A stretch of DNA of 64,000 nt from Batrachochytrium dendrobatidis JAM81 (GCF_000203795.2 NW_006281102.1:538567-602566); one strand, 5' to 3'. Counted from the first letter of the stretch, positions 11,873 through 24,000 are shown. Program-made: numbers and translations. Notes: generated from the sequence alone by a model not told the origin.

Positions 11873-12444
11873 ATGTAATCAATCACTGACGTACTCGTCA
11901 AATAAAACACTAAAGGTACCAAAATACATAATAAACAGCCAGTTTCATGAAATAATTGATCAGTTTACTAAACATTGTGCCGTATAAACTCATTAGTTGT
12001 TTGACATGGAAACAATGATTGTACTCCCAAAACTATTTTTTAAACTAAAACGCGAATGTATCTGATTTTAGGATACAGAGGTTTGAAACCATCAGAACAA
12101 TCAGATTCAATGATTGGTTTCAAACTTGTCGATTGTAGAATCTATGACTGCCAAAATGAAGAAACAGCACACTCAGACTATGGTTTGTATTGTATGATGA
12201 ACGTTGTGTCAGTTTGTAATAGGAAAACTGGATATTTAATCACTGGATATTTTAGAGCAGGATCGAAACAGCATTTCATGAGAATACATTAAATCGATGT
12301 TCATAAAACACACCCTCAGGCATAGTAAATCGCGTTTCATATCAAAAAAAGTTTTGATTCTGCGGTTCGACTCTTGCCAGAATTTTGGTTGGATCCACTT
12401 GGAATCACCAATCATAAATACTTTTACTTGCTCAAGCAACTATC
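11873..12444. other. Intergenic region with a decayed MITE-like element
   Basis: From about 12045 to 12292 the sequence follows the element family in reverse orientation: AAAACGCGAATGTATCTGAT, TTTAGGATACAG, then a body similar to that at 39300-39640. A small open frame in it is a shadow of the repeat. The last 150 bp before 12445 would hold the OLA1 promoter; no specific motif is claimed. Confidence 0.4.
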
Positions 12445-13650
12445 ATGCCACCAAAAAAAGCTGAAGCTGCAGCACCAATTGCGAATTTTGGCAGAGTCCG
12501 TAACAATCTGCGTATGGGAGTGGTAGGTCTTCCCAATGTTGGCAAGTCGTCGCTTTTTAATGTTCTGACTTCTCAATCCGCTCCAGCCGAAAACTTTCCT
12601 TTTTGTACCATTGATCCAAACGAAGCTCGCTGCCCAGTTCCTGATGAACGCTACGACTTTCTCTGCAGTCTGTGGAACCCTCCATCTACTCAGCCAGCCT
12701 ATCTCCATGTCACCGACATTGCTGGGTTGATCAAAGGTGCAAGTGAAGGTGCCGGTCTTGGAAACGCATTCCTGTCCCATATCCAAGCGGTCGATGGCAT
12801 TTTCCATGTTGTTCGTGTCTTTGAGGACAACGATATTGTTCATGTTGAGGAAAACATTGATCCCATCCGAGACTTGGAGATCATCACTGCTGAATTGTGC
12901 AAAAAGGATCTTGAGTTTGTGAAAAAGGCTCAGGTAGCAGAAGACCTTGCCGTGCGCAAATCCGGTGGAAAGTTTAAGCTCTCAGCAACCTTTATTGGAT
13001 TGATTGAAAAACTGTACAAGCTGCTGGAAAGCAACACTCCAGTGAGATCTGGAGAATGGTCTACAACTGAAGTTGAACTCATCAATGACAAAATGTCCTT
13101 GATTACGACAAAACCCATTGTGTACCTCATCAACATGTCCAAGACTGATTTTCTACGTAAAAAGAACAAGTGGTTGCTCAAGATCAAAACTTGGATTGAT
13201 GGACATGGTGGAGGTGTAATGATACCCTTTTCAGTAGAGTTTGAACAGCAATGGTCGGCTCTTGCACCTGAAGAAAAGAGTGCATTTATAGAGGAAAATG
13301 GACCTGGAGCGGTGTCTACTCTTCCCAAGATGATTACTACTGGGTACAAGGAGTTGAATCTGATTTATTTTTTTACCTCGGGTGAGAAAGAAGTGCGTGC
13401 ATGGACCGTATACAAGGGCGTCTCGGCTCCCGACGCGGCAAGTGTCATTCATACAGATTTTGGCAAGGCATTCATCAAGGCTGAAGTTGTTTCTTATGCA
13501 GACTACAAGGAACTGTGTGGTGGTCAGAAAGGCATGGCAGCTATAAAATCTGCTGGAAAATATCGCATTGAAGGCAAGACGTACATTGTTCAAGATGGTG
13601 ATATTATCTACTTCCAAATCGGTACTTTGACTGCTCCCAAGAAAAAGTAG
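12445..13650 (+). CDS. OLA1: Obg-like ATPase 1 (YchF family)
   Basis: Cytosolic P-loop ATPase linked to ribosomes, translation and stress responses. Single exon, 401 residues, close to the usual 396. The G1 loop is GLPNVGKSSLFNVL near residue 29, G2/switch region NFPFCTIDPNEARCPVPD, and G3 DIAGLIKGASEGAGLGNAFL. The G4-like position reads INMSKTDF in place of the NKxD of GTPases, as expected for a family that prefers ATP. The C-terminal TGS domain runs from TSGEKEVRAWTVYKG to DGDIIYFQIG. The N-terminus MPPKK is the conserved start. No introns are apparent. Confidence 0.97.
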   Translation: MPPKKAEAAAPIANFGRVRNNLRMGVVGLPNVGKSSLFNVLTSQSAPAENFPFCTIDPNEARCPVPDERYDFLCSLWNPPSTQPAYLHVTDIAGLIKGASEGAGLGNAFLSHIQAVDGIFHVVRVFEDNDIVHVEENIDPIRDLEIITAELCKKDLEFVKKAQVAEDLAVRKSGGKFKLSATFIGLIEKLYKLLESNTPVRSGEWSTTEVELINDKMSLITTKPIVYLINMSKTDFLRKKNKWLLKIKTWIDGHGGGVMIPFSVEFEQQWSALAPEEKSAFIEENGPGAVSTLPKMITTGYKELNLIYFFTSGEKEVRAWTVYKGVSAPDAASVIHTDFGKAFIKAEVVSYADYKELCGGQKGMAAIKSAGKYRIEGKTYIVQDGDIIYFQIGTLTAPKKK

Positions 13651-14048
13651 ATGGTTTATCTAGTTGTTGCAAATGAATAGTCTTTATGATACAGCTTTAT
13701 AGATTGTGTTTTTTGTCAATCAGCGTTTCTAAACCTTGACTGCATAACAAGTTTTGTTTTTGTAGTAAAATCATATTTGACTTTTAAGCCTTTCCCAAGT
13801 CTATTAAAGTGCAATCTTGACTTGATTTAAGCACTATTGGCCTGGAATCGTTTAAAACCGTGCATTCGGTAACCTCTGATAGTTGCATTATTTTCCTTGC
13901 ACCTGTTCATAGTTCCAGCAGGCAGTTGCTCTATTTTGATTTCTTTTTTTACCAGGTTTGAAAAGGATATAAATTGAAGCCTGCTGGATCGAACTGTAGG
14001 GTTGGCATCTACTACTGCAGCTACAATCGAGACTACTGATATTGAAGC
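13651..14048. other. Intergenic region, likely promoter of the zinc-finger gene
   Basis: About 400 bp without a gene. A TATA-like stretch GGATATAAATTG lies at about 13967, some 80 bases upstream of the next start codon. Nothing else is recognised. Confidence 0.3.
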
Positions 14049-16478
14049 ATGTCATCAGACAGTTCGGATACTAGCTCACTCTTCTTTTCGGAAATAGACT
14101 CTTTAACTGTTAATCACAATTTTCTTTCTGTAGCTACTCCACTGTCTGCTCATGAGTCGTTTTCATCCGCTTCTTCCACCTGCACTGCAACAGCTGCATC
14201 ACCAATACTGAAAGCTTCTCTTGATCATGACATGTCTTCAGACATTATTGCAGAGCTCTTTGATCTCAGCAATAGCACTGACATTGCTTGCGATTCCGAT
14301 AAAATGCATGCATTTGTATCTGGAATGCGAACACAGCCTATGGTATTGACTTCTTCATCTACTTCTGCAGTATCGGTCTCATCACAGTCTACCAGAGATG
14401 TTGGGCTGTCTGCATTCGCCATGCTTGACCATCCATTTGCGGATATTTCTTCATATACCGCACCTTTAATTGAAGATAATTTGAATTCTCGCATAATTGC
14501 TGCCACTCCGAATGCTGCGTCGGCTTCACATTCCCATCCTCTCTCAGTTGCATTGTTTCCAGCATCCTTGGATGGTTCTGCTACAGACCCACCAGTTTCA
14601 AGTCATCAGTCTGAACCGTCTACGGTTGTTCAATCCCTTACCAAACCACAACCTCCAGTTGTTTGTCTATGGATGATTGCTCCGACATCTGCTGATACAA
14701 CCAGTTCACCCATTACTCCAAAAGATTCTATTTGTGGCATTCATTTTGCGATTGCAGATGAGCTCAACACTCACTTGAGCGAAGACCATATTGGTAGAAA
14801 AATGCTTCATAACCTATGTCTGCGATGTCGCTGGCAGTCGTGCGCACATTCAGATGTTCCATTTAAAAAGCGAGACCACATTATATCGCACCTCAAGTCA
14901 CACTTGCAACTCAAGCCGTTTATATGTCATGCCTGCAACAAATGTTACAAATGGCAGCACGATTTCCATAAACACCAAATTAAGAGTGGACATTGCTCTT
15001 CTTCAACAACCGTATCCAATGCAAACTCGGCAACTATGAGGGGTGAAAGTAAATGTGTCGCTACTGCTGATGTTATCCACGGCACATCTACCGCTGCTTT
15101 GTTTTCCGCAGCCTCAAGACGAAAATCGCGACTTCGCCAGAATTTGAGTTTTGATACCGTATCAGAGTTAACTGAGCTCGAGCCTCCTGAATCGACAGCT
15201 GCCAGCAGTCATGAACCGCGTCCAGGACTACCAGCTACTGCTGTATCAATGCACACATCTGACTACTCACCGTGTCCACCACCCACTCAAGTCATCGTGA
15301 CTCCAGCGTTGTGCACTAGTCTTGAACCCACCGAGGTACCATCAACCCAATCTGTAGCTTCCATCACAGGAGTGCTTGCATCCACCACCGTGCCTTGTTC
15401 AGTTTCTGCTGCTTCATCTATATCCTCAACCCATAAAAGAGGAAGAGCAGAATTTAATCCACCTTCTACATCTCAGCCATCATTCCAACCCATGCATCCT
15501 CCACACCATCCACTTTTGCATCATCCTCATCATCACCATATTGTTGATCGGCATCACTCGAAGATTTTTCGACCACTTCCCACTCCTTCATCCCGTACTC
15601 CTCGCTCCAGTGTAAAAAGCGAGTCTATGCATTCATTCTATGCACATTCCGTGTATTCTAATTGTGATTCGTCCTATCATCCCGAGTATGCACCTTCAAT
15701 TACTTCACTTGATCACACAATGGGCACTGTGGATCTCCATGATACTGATAGTGTATACCCCACCCCTAATGGTGCTCCATTTTTGGACGAGAGTACCGAA
15801 ATGCAGATTCGAGATTTTTTATTGAGTCTTCCTGCTCCTGGAGCAGTAGCTTACCCGTATCCAACACAGCTCGACTATGGTAATATTGGTCCTTCACAGT
15901 CATATCCCACTACATCCTCGCTTGGTCTGCCTTTGACACATTTGAACGAGTCTGCTAATCCTTCCGCGTTTGCATATACCAATACCATGGGTGGTGGATC
16001 CATCTCTGGGCTTTTTGATGACTCCGTAGTACATAGCACGACGGCGTCTTCTGCTCATCCGAGCTCAAAGCAATTGCTTCCTTTTAATTCTTTTCATTCG
16101 TTTGGAGTTGCTGATCTGCTACCACTTGATTCTATCAGCATAGCTCGTACATCCTCTCATCCTCTAACGGATTGTCTGTCGTTGAACGACATGTCACTCA
16201 ACTTTGATGCCATTCAGTCTGCCACTAGTATAGCACCATCAGTGTCTATTCCATTGATGAGTAATTCTTCTGGCAACAGTATTTGGGATCTTGGACTAGA
16301 TCAATTGGATTCGAGCATGATTTGCTGTCCTCCTGGTCTTAAGGGTGATGTGTGTGGTGGTATATCCGAGTGTTTAAATGCCAATCATACAAATTATGTA
16401 CACGCTACACCCAGTCCTGTAGAGTATATCAAAGAAGATCTAAATAGTTTACTTGTAGAATTTTTTTCTATTGAATGA
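14049..16478 (+). CDS. C2H2 zinc-finger transcription factor, PacC/Rim101-like
   Basis: Single exon, 809 residues. The DNA-binding region lies at about residues 205-325. The first finger is irregular (Cys, Cys, then DELNTHLSEDHIG). The second is CLRCRWQSCAHSDVPFKKRD followed by HIISHLKSH. The third is ICHACNKCYKWQHDFHKHQ. The KRDHI.SHL.H linker, the W-S-C spacing and the LKPF.CH.C joint match the three-finger block of the PacC/Rim101 family. Both flanks are Ser/Thr/Pro-rich and look disordered; there is a His-rich run (HPPHHPLLHHPHHHHIV) near residue 490. No canonical Rim13/PalB cleavage signature can be judged by eye. pH signalling is the family role; here it is inference from the fingers. 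Confidence 0.72.
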   Translation: MSSDSSDTSSLFFSEIDSLTVNHNFLSVATPLSAHESFSSASSTCTATAASPILKASLDHDMSSDIIAELFDLSNSTDIACDSDKMHAFVSGMRTQPMVLTSSSTSAVSVSSQSTRDVGLSAFAMLDHPFADISSYTAPLIEDNLNSRIIAATPNAASASHSHPLSVALFPASLDGSATDPPVSSHQSEPSTVVQSLTKPQPPVVCLWMIAPTSADTTSSPITPKDSICGIHFAIADELNTHLSEDHIGRKMLHNLCLRCRWQSCAHSDVPFKKRDHIISHLKSHLQLKPFICHACNKCYKWQHDFHKHQIKSGHCSSSTTVSNANSATMRGESKCVATADVIHGTSTAALFSAASRRKSRLRQNLSFDTVSELTELEPPESTAASSHEPRPGLPATAVSMHTSDYSPCPPPTQVIVTPALCTSLEPTEVPSTQSVASITGVLASTTVPCSVSAASSISSTHKRGRAEFNPPSTSQPSFQPMHPPHHPLLHHPHHHHIVDRHHSKIFRPLPTPSSRTPRSSVKSESMHSFYAHSVYSNCDSSYHPEYAPSITSLDHTMGTVDLHDTDSVYPTPNGAPFLDESTEMQIRDFLLSLPAPGAVAYPYPTQLDYGNIGPSQSYPTTSSLGLPLTHLNESANPSAFAYTNTMGGGSISGLFDDSVVHSTTASSAHPSSKQLLPFNSFHSFGVADLLPLDSISIARTSSHPLTDCLSLNDMSLNFDAIQSATSIAPSVSIPLMSNSSGNSIWDLGLDQLDSSMICCPPGLKGDVCGGISECLNANHTNYVHATPSPVEYIKEDLNSLLVEFFSIE

Positions 16479-17019
16479 ATATCATTAGTTTATTTGGCAT
16501 GCACACTATTTGTCATTTAACCAGCGGATTGGATTGTTTTTAGTATTCAGTATACATGAAATGACAAAAATTCAGTTGGCTGAATTGCAGATCACATCAC
16601 TAGTAATTTTCTGAATACCTAATATTCGATCTATGTATCTATCCAACATACTTTTAGTTGTAAAACTATCTAAATGCGGCAATATCAATGATTTAGATGC
16701 AGCGTTTAACTGTTGTTACGGGTGCAAATAAGAGAATCGTTGCATGTGATTATATCATGATGGTCAAGGCCGTTATTGTTCCATGATTGTCAATTAATTA
16801 CTATTATACAACACATTTTTTGATCACCAGCAAGCAAAAATACCCCTCGAGCTGTCCATACACATCACCAACTACTATATCGCTCTTAGCACTGCCACTT
16901 GTACGATTAGGCAATCTAAATCCAATTCCGTCATACGTAGATATCTGTTACATAATCTGCATTCTATTACATTATAAATATACCAATTTGTACTACCCCG
17001 CTATAGATATATAATTTGT
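16479..17019. other. Intergenic region
   Basis: AT-rich, with small frames lacking recognisable content. A TATA-like run (ACATTATAAATATACC, about 16969) precedes the ankyrin gene by 50 bases. Nothing else seen. Confidence 0.3.
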
Positions 17020-19044
17020 ATGTCAATCCTTACTTGCAGTACGCCACTAAACCTATTGGACTACCTTGAGCGCTTGCCGCTTGCCATCTACAACAGAATC
17101 TACAAATATACAGACGCATTTACATGCTACGTCCACAATGTCTTAACCCTCCCAATCACAGAACAAGTATTTCGTTTGGTTCTCATTGATGCATTCAAGC
17201 ACGACAAGGTTCATTTCGTTCAATCTCTATCGCCTCGAACTCGCTTGACATTTGAGACTCTATTTGTAAAATCCGTCAAAATGAAGCAAACTTGTCAGAG
17301 GTTTCCTAGGTCATCATCGGGAAGATTTGGTGTGGATTTGCAGATTTCTGGTGGTGGATTAAGCACTTTGCACGATCTTGTGCGAGTTGTCACTGCATCT
17401 CCAAACAAGCATGCGTTGGTCAAAGATACGTGCCAAACTGCAACGACGTTGAATGATCCACTTGATACTTATTGCGGTCTTGAATACGGACGCGGACTCG
17501 ATCATCCCGATGTACTCTGTCAAGTTGCGCAAGATTTACTATTCACTGTCATTGCACAGGGCCAAACAATCATTCAGCACGCCTCAGTGTCATCCCTTCC
17601 CCAATCCAAGCAAGATCTGATGGAGTTTGCCAAGGATTTAGTCGAGTGTGCAGTTCCATTGGGATTTTATCCAGGATTACGCAGTTCCAAAGTATTGACC
17701 CAGTCCGATGCATTTCATACTGGTGGTGCACCGCATCATATCCGTCAGCCTTCCAAGCTAGCATTCACATTGGCGTCACAGTGCGGACATTTTAATCTTA
17801 TTGCAGATTTGCTGGATGCGGGACTAGACGACCATGCGTCGATGGATGGAGCCATCATGGGTGGACATGTACACATTGCAAAAATAATTCTTGATCATCA
17901 CGATGGTCGTATTCTTTTAGATGCATCATCAGTCAACAAAGCGCTTGCAGTGGGTACAGTGGAGGTTGTGTGGTGGTTGATTGCGGACCATCAAGAATCT
18001 ATACGGACACATAAAGCATTTCGAGATATCCAAGATATGTGTGCGACTCATGGCCAGTTAAATATGCTTCAATACGTTGTACATCATCGAATAGGTCACT
18101 CATTAACACATGCAGCAATGGATGGCGCGGCTGCAAATGGGCATATCAATGTTGTTGAATGGATTCATGTGCAAAGCGAAACTGGATGCATTGAATCGCT
18201 ATCCATGGCTGCTGCAAGTTGCAATGCTATGGATGATGCTGCTGCCAATGGACACCTCGACATTGTCAAGTTTCTTCATTACAATCGCGTTGAAGGATGC
18301 ACGGTTCGAGCCATGGACAAGTCTGCAGCTCAGGGACAGCTTGATATTGTCATGTTTCTTCATGCATATCGTAAAGAAGGATGTACACATTTAGCTTTTG
18401 ATGGAGCAGCCTCAAATGGACATTTAGAAGTTGTTATATTTCTCCACAACCATCGCAGCGAGGCGTGTACAACTAAAGCCATGGATAGCGCATCAATGAA
18501 TGGACACCTTTCTGTCATGATGTTTTTGCATGATCTACGAGATGAAGGAGGTACAATTGCTGCAATGCATAGCGCATCAGCTCTAGGCCATCTTGAAATT
18601 TTCATATGGCTATGGGATTCGACGGAATATCCCATACCTCAAGTAAAAGACATGCATACATCAGCAGCAAACGGTCATTTTTTTATTGTCGAGCAGTTTG
18701 CTATGCGTTCAGACGAAGATTTAATGCCATTGTTAAGCCCTGCATTGTGCAACGGACATTTGTTTTTGGCTCAGTGGATTATGAGCAAAGGACGAGGAAT
18801 TTTGAGTTTAGATATGATGGATGTCTGGGCCCGACAACGGTTTCCTGAATGCGCGGATTGGCTTTGCGCGATGATAAGTAATCAATATCAGGGTTTAGAT
18901 TGGAAATACAAGGTACAAAATAATAGCCACGATGCCATAAACAATAATGGTGTCATACACAAGCGACTATGGAGAACGATTAGCCAGTCCTTTGATTCAA
19001 ATGCAATCGGAAATGCCATTCTTAAATCATTATCATGGAAATAA
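17020..19044 (+). CDS. Ankyrin-repeat protein with GHL-type repeats
   Basis: Single exon, 674 residues. The N-terminal third (about residues 1-240) has no recognised domain; it contains LDYLERLPLAIYNRIYKYTD, which could be an F-box-like helix pair, but this is weak. From about residue 245 there are a dozen ankyrin-type units of roughly 32-36 residues with the consensus AMDxAAxNGHLDIVxFLHxxRxEGCT. This is the form common in large chytrid, slime-mould and giant-virus ankyrin families rather than the G-x-TPLHxAAxxGH form. No signal peptide or membrane segment. Target unknown; the repeats suggest protein binding. Confidence 0.8.
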   Translation: MSILTCSTPLNLLDYLERLPLAIYNRIYKYTDAFTCYVHNVLTLPITEQVFRLVLIDAFKHDKVHFVQSLSPRTRLTFETLFVKSVKMKQTCQRFPRSSSGRFGVDLQISGGGLSTLHDLVRVVTASPNKHALVKDTCQTATTLNDPLDTYCGLEYGRGLDHPDVLCQVAQDLLFTVIAQGQTIIQHASVSSLPQSKQDLMEFAKDLVECAVPLGFYPGLRSSKVLTQSDAFHTGGAPHHIRQPSKLAFTLASQCGHFNLIADLLDAGLDDHASMDGAIMGGHVHIAKIILDHHDGRILLDASSVNKALAVGTVEVVWWLIADHQESIRTHKAFRDIQDMCATHGQLNMLQYVVHHRIGHSLTHAAMDGAAANGHINVVEWIHVQSETGCIESLSMAAASCNAMDDAAANGHLDIVKFLHYNRVEGCTVRAMDKSAAQGQLDIVMFLHAYRKEGCTHLAFDGAASNGHLEVVIFLHNHRSEACTTKAMDSASMNGHLSVMMFLHDLRDEGGTIAAMHSASALGHLEIFIWLWDSTEYPIPQVKDMHTSAANGHFFIVEQFAMRSDEDLMPLLSPALCNGHLFLAQWIMSKGRGILSLDMMDVWARQRFPECADWLCAMISNQYQGLDWKYKVQNNSHDAINNNGVIHKRLWRTISQSFDSNAIGNAILKSLSWK

Positions 19045-19189
19045 ACGCTAAATGATTTGCTATATCATTTAAATATTGAAGCAAGCCAGTATAGTTGATT
19101 ACAGGATGAATTCAAAATATCATAAAAAATAGATTTAGATCTAGACCCATACTCAATCATCGTCTTCATTTATTGGAAAGCAGTATCCT

Positions 19190-20914
19190 TCAAATACGTT
19201 TTTGAGCATCCGATAAAGATATTTCCTGACGACAATACATTTTTTCGCCGGAATTATATGGCGCAACAGTATGTCCGTTTCCATAGATTCGGTATCGATA
19301 AATCATCAATCCTTCAAGTCCCACTGGACCTCTCACATGAGTTTTGTTTGTGCTTACACCGATTTCAGCACCAAAACCATATCTAAACCCATCGGTAAAT
19401 CTAGTAGATGCATTCCAATACACACTTCCAGCATCTACTTGGGCCATAAACCGCGAAGCAGTTTGCTTGTTGCAAGTCACTATAACGTCGGTGTGTTTTG
19501 ACCCATGAGTGTTGATATGACTAATCGTTTCTTCCAAAGAATCAACCACTTTTACTGCCATAATCAAGTCAAGGAACTCAGTGTCAAAATCTTTTGGGGT
19601 TGCGGGAATAATGAGTGCAGATAGTTGTTTAGAAAGTGAAAGCGATTCAAGTAGCGCGAGCGCTTTTTCGTCACATCGAAGCTGGACGCCTTTATCCAGC
19701 AACGCAGTACCAATAATAGGAAGATGGGTGCTTAAAACACTAGAATGAATCAACAGCGTTTCAGCGGCATTGCACGCTGCTGGATAGTCCGTCTATATAT
19801 AATAAATGAATGCATTTAATCGTATGAGTGCTGCAACAGCAACATGAATATGTAAAGCATGCCGATTGTACCTTGGAGTCAACTATCACAGCAGCAGCCA
19901 TTTTTGCATCAGACTCCTCATCAACGTAGACAGAGCAGATCCCATCAGCGTGACTCAAAACAGGAATCCTAGCAAATGATGAGAGTAAAAGTTAGCAATT
20001 AAAATGGCTGATAAATAAAATCAAAACTTACTTTGTGGATTCACGAACATGTTTGACCAATCCAGCACCACCTCTTGGAATAACCAGATCAATCAGACCG
20101 TCCATTTTGAGCAAGCCATCAACCACGTCTCTGGACGATACCAACTGAACAGCACCCACTGGAACACCAGAATGATTCATCCCAGACAAAGCCGATTGAA
20201 TGCATTCCATCAATGCCCGATTAGAACAATCTGCCTCTTTTCCACCTTTAAGGATCACTGCGTTGCCGGATTTAAGAATCAGCGATGATATCTGAACAAC
20301 GACTTCAGGTCTGGCTTCAAAAATGATGAGTGCAACACCAACGGGGCATGTCACTCTGTATAAGTTGAGACCATCATCTAGTTGGCTAGCAAAAGTGACC
20401 TTTCCTTTAGATTGGATGATTGTTCAAAATGAATGCTAGAAATTAGGCTTTTCTGACTTTAATGGTTGCACAAGTATTTTTGCCAAGTTGCATCAAGCAC
20501 ACTAATAGATATTACGGCTCATACACACAATACAATAGGATAGTAGCCTACCGACTGGATCGTCCAATTGGATGATATCCAACACCCCTTGCAACAATGC
20601 ATCAAACTTTGAATCACTGGGTCCAGCCAAATCCAGTCGTTTAAATAGGGAAGCAGAAAGAGAACCATCTGCAACCTGAGCTTTAGCTTTCTAATCCAAA
20701 GCAATGCAAGTGTTTGTGAGAATAGATATGCGACCATAGTTTTAAAGCAAGAATATACTTCTAAATCCAATCTGTTTGCAGCCAAAATAGAATCCTTGTT
20801 GGCTTTAAGAGCAGCATGAATATGCAAGAGCGCATCGTTTTTCAGTTGGTTAGAAGCAGATTGGAGAACCAATGCAGAATTTCTTGCAGTTTGTGCAATA
20901 TTCAGAGCTTCCAT
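19190..20914 (-). CDS. PRO2: Gamma-glutamyl phosphate reductase (proline biosynthesis)
   Basis: NADPH-dependent reduction of gamma-glutamyl phosphate to glutamate semialdehyde, the second step of proline synthesis. Five exons: 20914-20759, 20690-20552, 20404-20032, 19968-19872, 19792-19190; 455 residues, matching yeast Pro2 length. Clear family motifs are LDDGLNLYRVTCPVGVALII, FEARPEVVVQISSLILKSGN, LKGGKEA.CSNRAL, DLVIPRGG, IPVLSHADGICSVYVDE, and the catalytic cysteine in TDYPAACNAAETLLIHS. The end contains TRFTDGFRYGFGAEIGVST and RGPVGLEGL. All exon joins keep frame. It lies 104 bp downstream of SMC6 on the same strand. Confidence 0.96.
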
Positions 20915-21018
20915 GTCAATGTTGGTTTCAGCAAGTTAAAGCAGTTTAATTTTGTTACAAAACTCAATCACGTGAACAAGTTTGAAATTTGCAGTTTTAT
21001 TGCCAATCACACCAACAC

Positions 21019-24000
21019 TCAATTTGAACTTTTTCCAAAAGAAAGTCGAGGCTGGTTTCGTTCTGGATCCACTAGTCGCGATACTCGCACATCTGGACCT
21101 CCAATTCCCTGAACATGGCTCATATTCTGCGGTGTAATCAGAATATACTGCGATTGAGACTCTGCATCTCTGGCATTATCAACCATCAACTTCATCGCAA
21201 GACGTCGATTTACTGCATCCATGAACACGTCAAACTCATCCAACGCTCGGAATGGACTCGCCATGGACTCCCACAATGCCAGCAGCAAACACACTGTTGC
21301 AAAACTCTTTTCTCCACCAGAAAGTGCTTTAGGATCTCGATCATTGACTGGGTCAATTGATTGTCCTGATTTTTCAGCATCTCCTACATCCACATGAAGA
21401 TTCAGCTCGCGCGCTTGGTGATCTAGCTTTAATGTTCCCCTAAATCCTCGTTTTCGGATCAACTCTGAAAACATTCGTTTTGCTCTGATGGATATGTACT
21501 TTTTAAAATCCTCATAGGCAGAATTGCGTTGTGCGAGACTTTTGCTAAGGAATTTTAAAAACCTGTCCGATTCTTTGATTTCTCTTGTAGCGTCGTCATA
21601 CGACTTTTGTTTGATCAATAACTCGTTGCAAACCTTTTCACGACTTCCAAACTGCTTTTCTTTCTCTTCCAGGCGAGCACGAAGGTCTCGAATTTTGTTA
21701 CAAAGGTACTCCACATCATGTGTGACAGGAACCCTGTCACCAATCTCTTGACATTTGGCAAGGTTGAGATCCAAGGCGGTTTGAAGACGAATATGTAGCT
21801 GTTCCTGTACATCTACACGACGGATATATTCAGCTCGCTTTCCAACATAATAGTCCAAGTTTTTTTTCTGATGTGCAAGCTGAGTCGAAATAGTATCCAC
21901 CTCATTAGTCAGCATTGACACACGACTTTCAATCTCACTTATCTGATCGTCAAGAGTTTGTAAACTAGCTGTTTGTTGGCTGGCAATTTCTTTTTGAGCA
22001 TTGATTTGCTCTACAATTCCGTCATACTGCTGAAGAAGAATGTCGAGTCGTGCCTGTTCTTCGCGTTTCTCATCTTCAAAAACATTGATGTTGATGGAAT
22101 CATCCTCTCGCATACTATCTTCAATCTCTGTAATATCTCTTGAAAGCTGTCCAATACGCTGATCAAGTTTAGCTATTTCTGACTAATTTTTCAGAAATTG
22201 TGATTAGCTAAAGAATACATACCACACTCTAAATTCAACTCATTGAATGAGAAGCACATGCATTCAACATATACTTACACGAAGATGATTGCGCTGTGTG
22301 CTTGCATCTTTAAATTGACGTTCTTTTGTTTGCAAATCAGATTTTGCCTTGTCAAGACTCTGAGTATGACGGTTGATCTCATCAAGTAGATTGCTTTCTA
22401 ATGCATCTAGATTTTTTGCAAGATGTGGAGTATTGGGGGGACGAAATAGTCTGCTTGCAGAGTACCCTCCAAATTGATTGCCCATTGTGTAGCCATCTTG
22501 AGTAGCAATCAGATTTACATTGCGTGGGTATCCGTTTTTGGCAAGCTCGTCCCCTTCATTGCGAGTGCAAACTAAAGCTGTTTTTTCAATGCTGTTATTG
22601 ATGACAAGCTGACCTAGGACAGTTGGATCGCTTACCTGTAAATGTTGGAAAATAAAAATCAATTGCCGATAATATACCGTTAGAATCACATTAATTGAAG
22701 TTTATGAAAATATTGCAATCTGATTCTCATACTTTGATGGACCGATACACAGTCAGTAGATTTTGATCAGGTTCGCCACTTTGAAAATTTACACTTTTGG
22801 CGCTGCATTTGAAAACGGTCATATGTGGGCTATAAAGACAAAAAAGGCGGTAATTCAGTATGAAACAACCCATTTTTATACAGAAATCAAAACTTACAAT
22901 CCGCATTTTTTTGCAATGTCTTGCATTAACCGCATATCATCGTGGTTATCCACAACCATGGCACTTAGACTACTACTTAAAAGCGACTCGACCACATAAC
23001 TGAATTCTTCACGCTCCAACTGAACATACATACCTAAACATTAAGATTTCAGTGCAACATTTAGTACGCAAAAGTATATGAACATCTTGTAAACATGGCA
23101 TAGTTACCCAAAGGACCAATAGGTTTTTTCCCGCGCCAGCGACCGTTTCTATCATACTCATTTATCATACGAACAATTTCAGGCATGCGTTCACCAAACA
23201 TCCGCAATTTGTTGACTTTCTGGTCATGCAGTTGTTTTAATCGATCTTCAGATCGAGCCAAAGCATCCATCTTGTCATTAACATACTCTTGAATCTCTCC
23301 CTGCTCAGTCTTGAGTTTGTTTAAGCGTGCTTCAATATCATCACGAAGTTGAAGAGTCTGTTTTTGTAAAATTTAAAAAAGTATGTTAATAGAATCTGAT
23401 TGTACAACAGTCTAGCACCATGTCAAGTAAAAGCAAAATAATAGTTTACATTGCGACGGGTTTTTTCTGAATCAGATCTGGAGGCTCCAAGACTCTTGAT
23501 TTTCTCCAGTTTGTCATCTCGGATTGCCCTAATCAGTATCATGTTGTATTTACATGTGACAAGTAAGGAGTCAGTAGCTACGTATTCAAAATATCATACC
23601 ACACTAATCAACTTACGCTTGGTCAACCTGAACTTTCTTTTGCTCTGCATCTATATGTCCCTGTAATCGCTGAATATTTGATTGGCGCAATGCCGCCTCT
23701 CGATCTAGTTCACTCATGGATGCGCTCAACTGCCTCATAACTTGCCGGCTTGATTTGATTTGTATTGTGTGATTTTTACGAGATGTGTCCAGTGCTGTTT
23801 TTTCACCAAGTGCGTCTGAAAGCTGCGTAGAAAGAGTTTGAGCATTAGTTTGAGCTGTGGACAAATCAACTTCGCATTGGATAATTTTAGGCTCTACAAT
23901 GGCTAGTTTTTGCTGTTCTTGTTCGACCAGTTGGGCTTGATCGCGAATTCTCTGTTAAAAATTCACAACGTAAGTTGTATTAGATGATTCAAATGACTTG

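Noticed and set aside
12360..12385. GGTTCGACTCTTGCC, a tRNA B-box-like stretch
   Set aside because: No A-box or cloverleaf can be folded around it.
18360..18635. Minus-strand frame inside the ankyrin gene
   Set aside because: Shadow of the repetitive ankyrin coding sequence.
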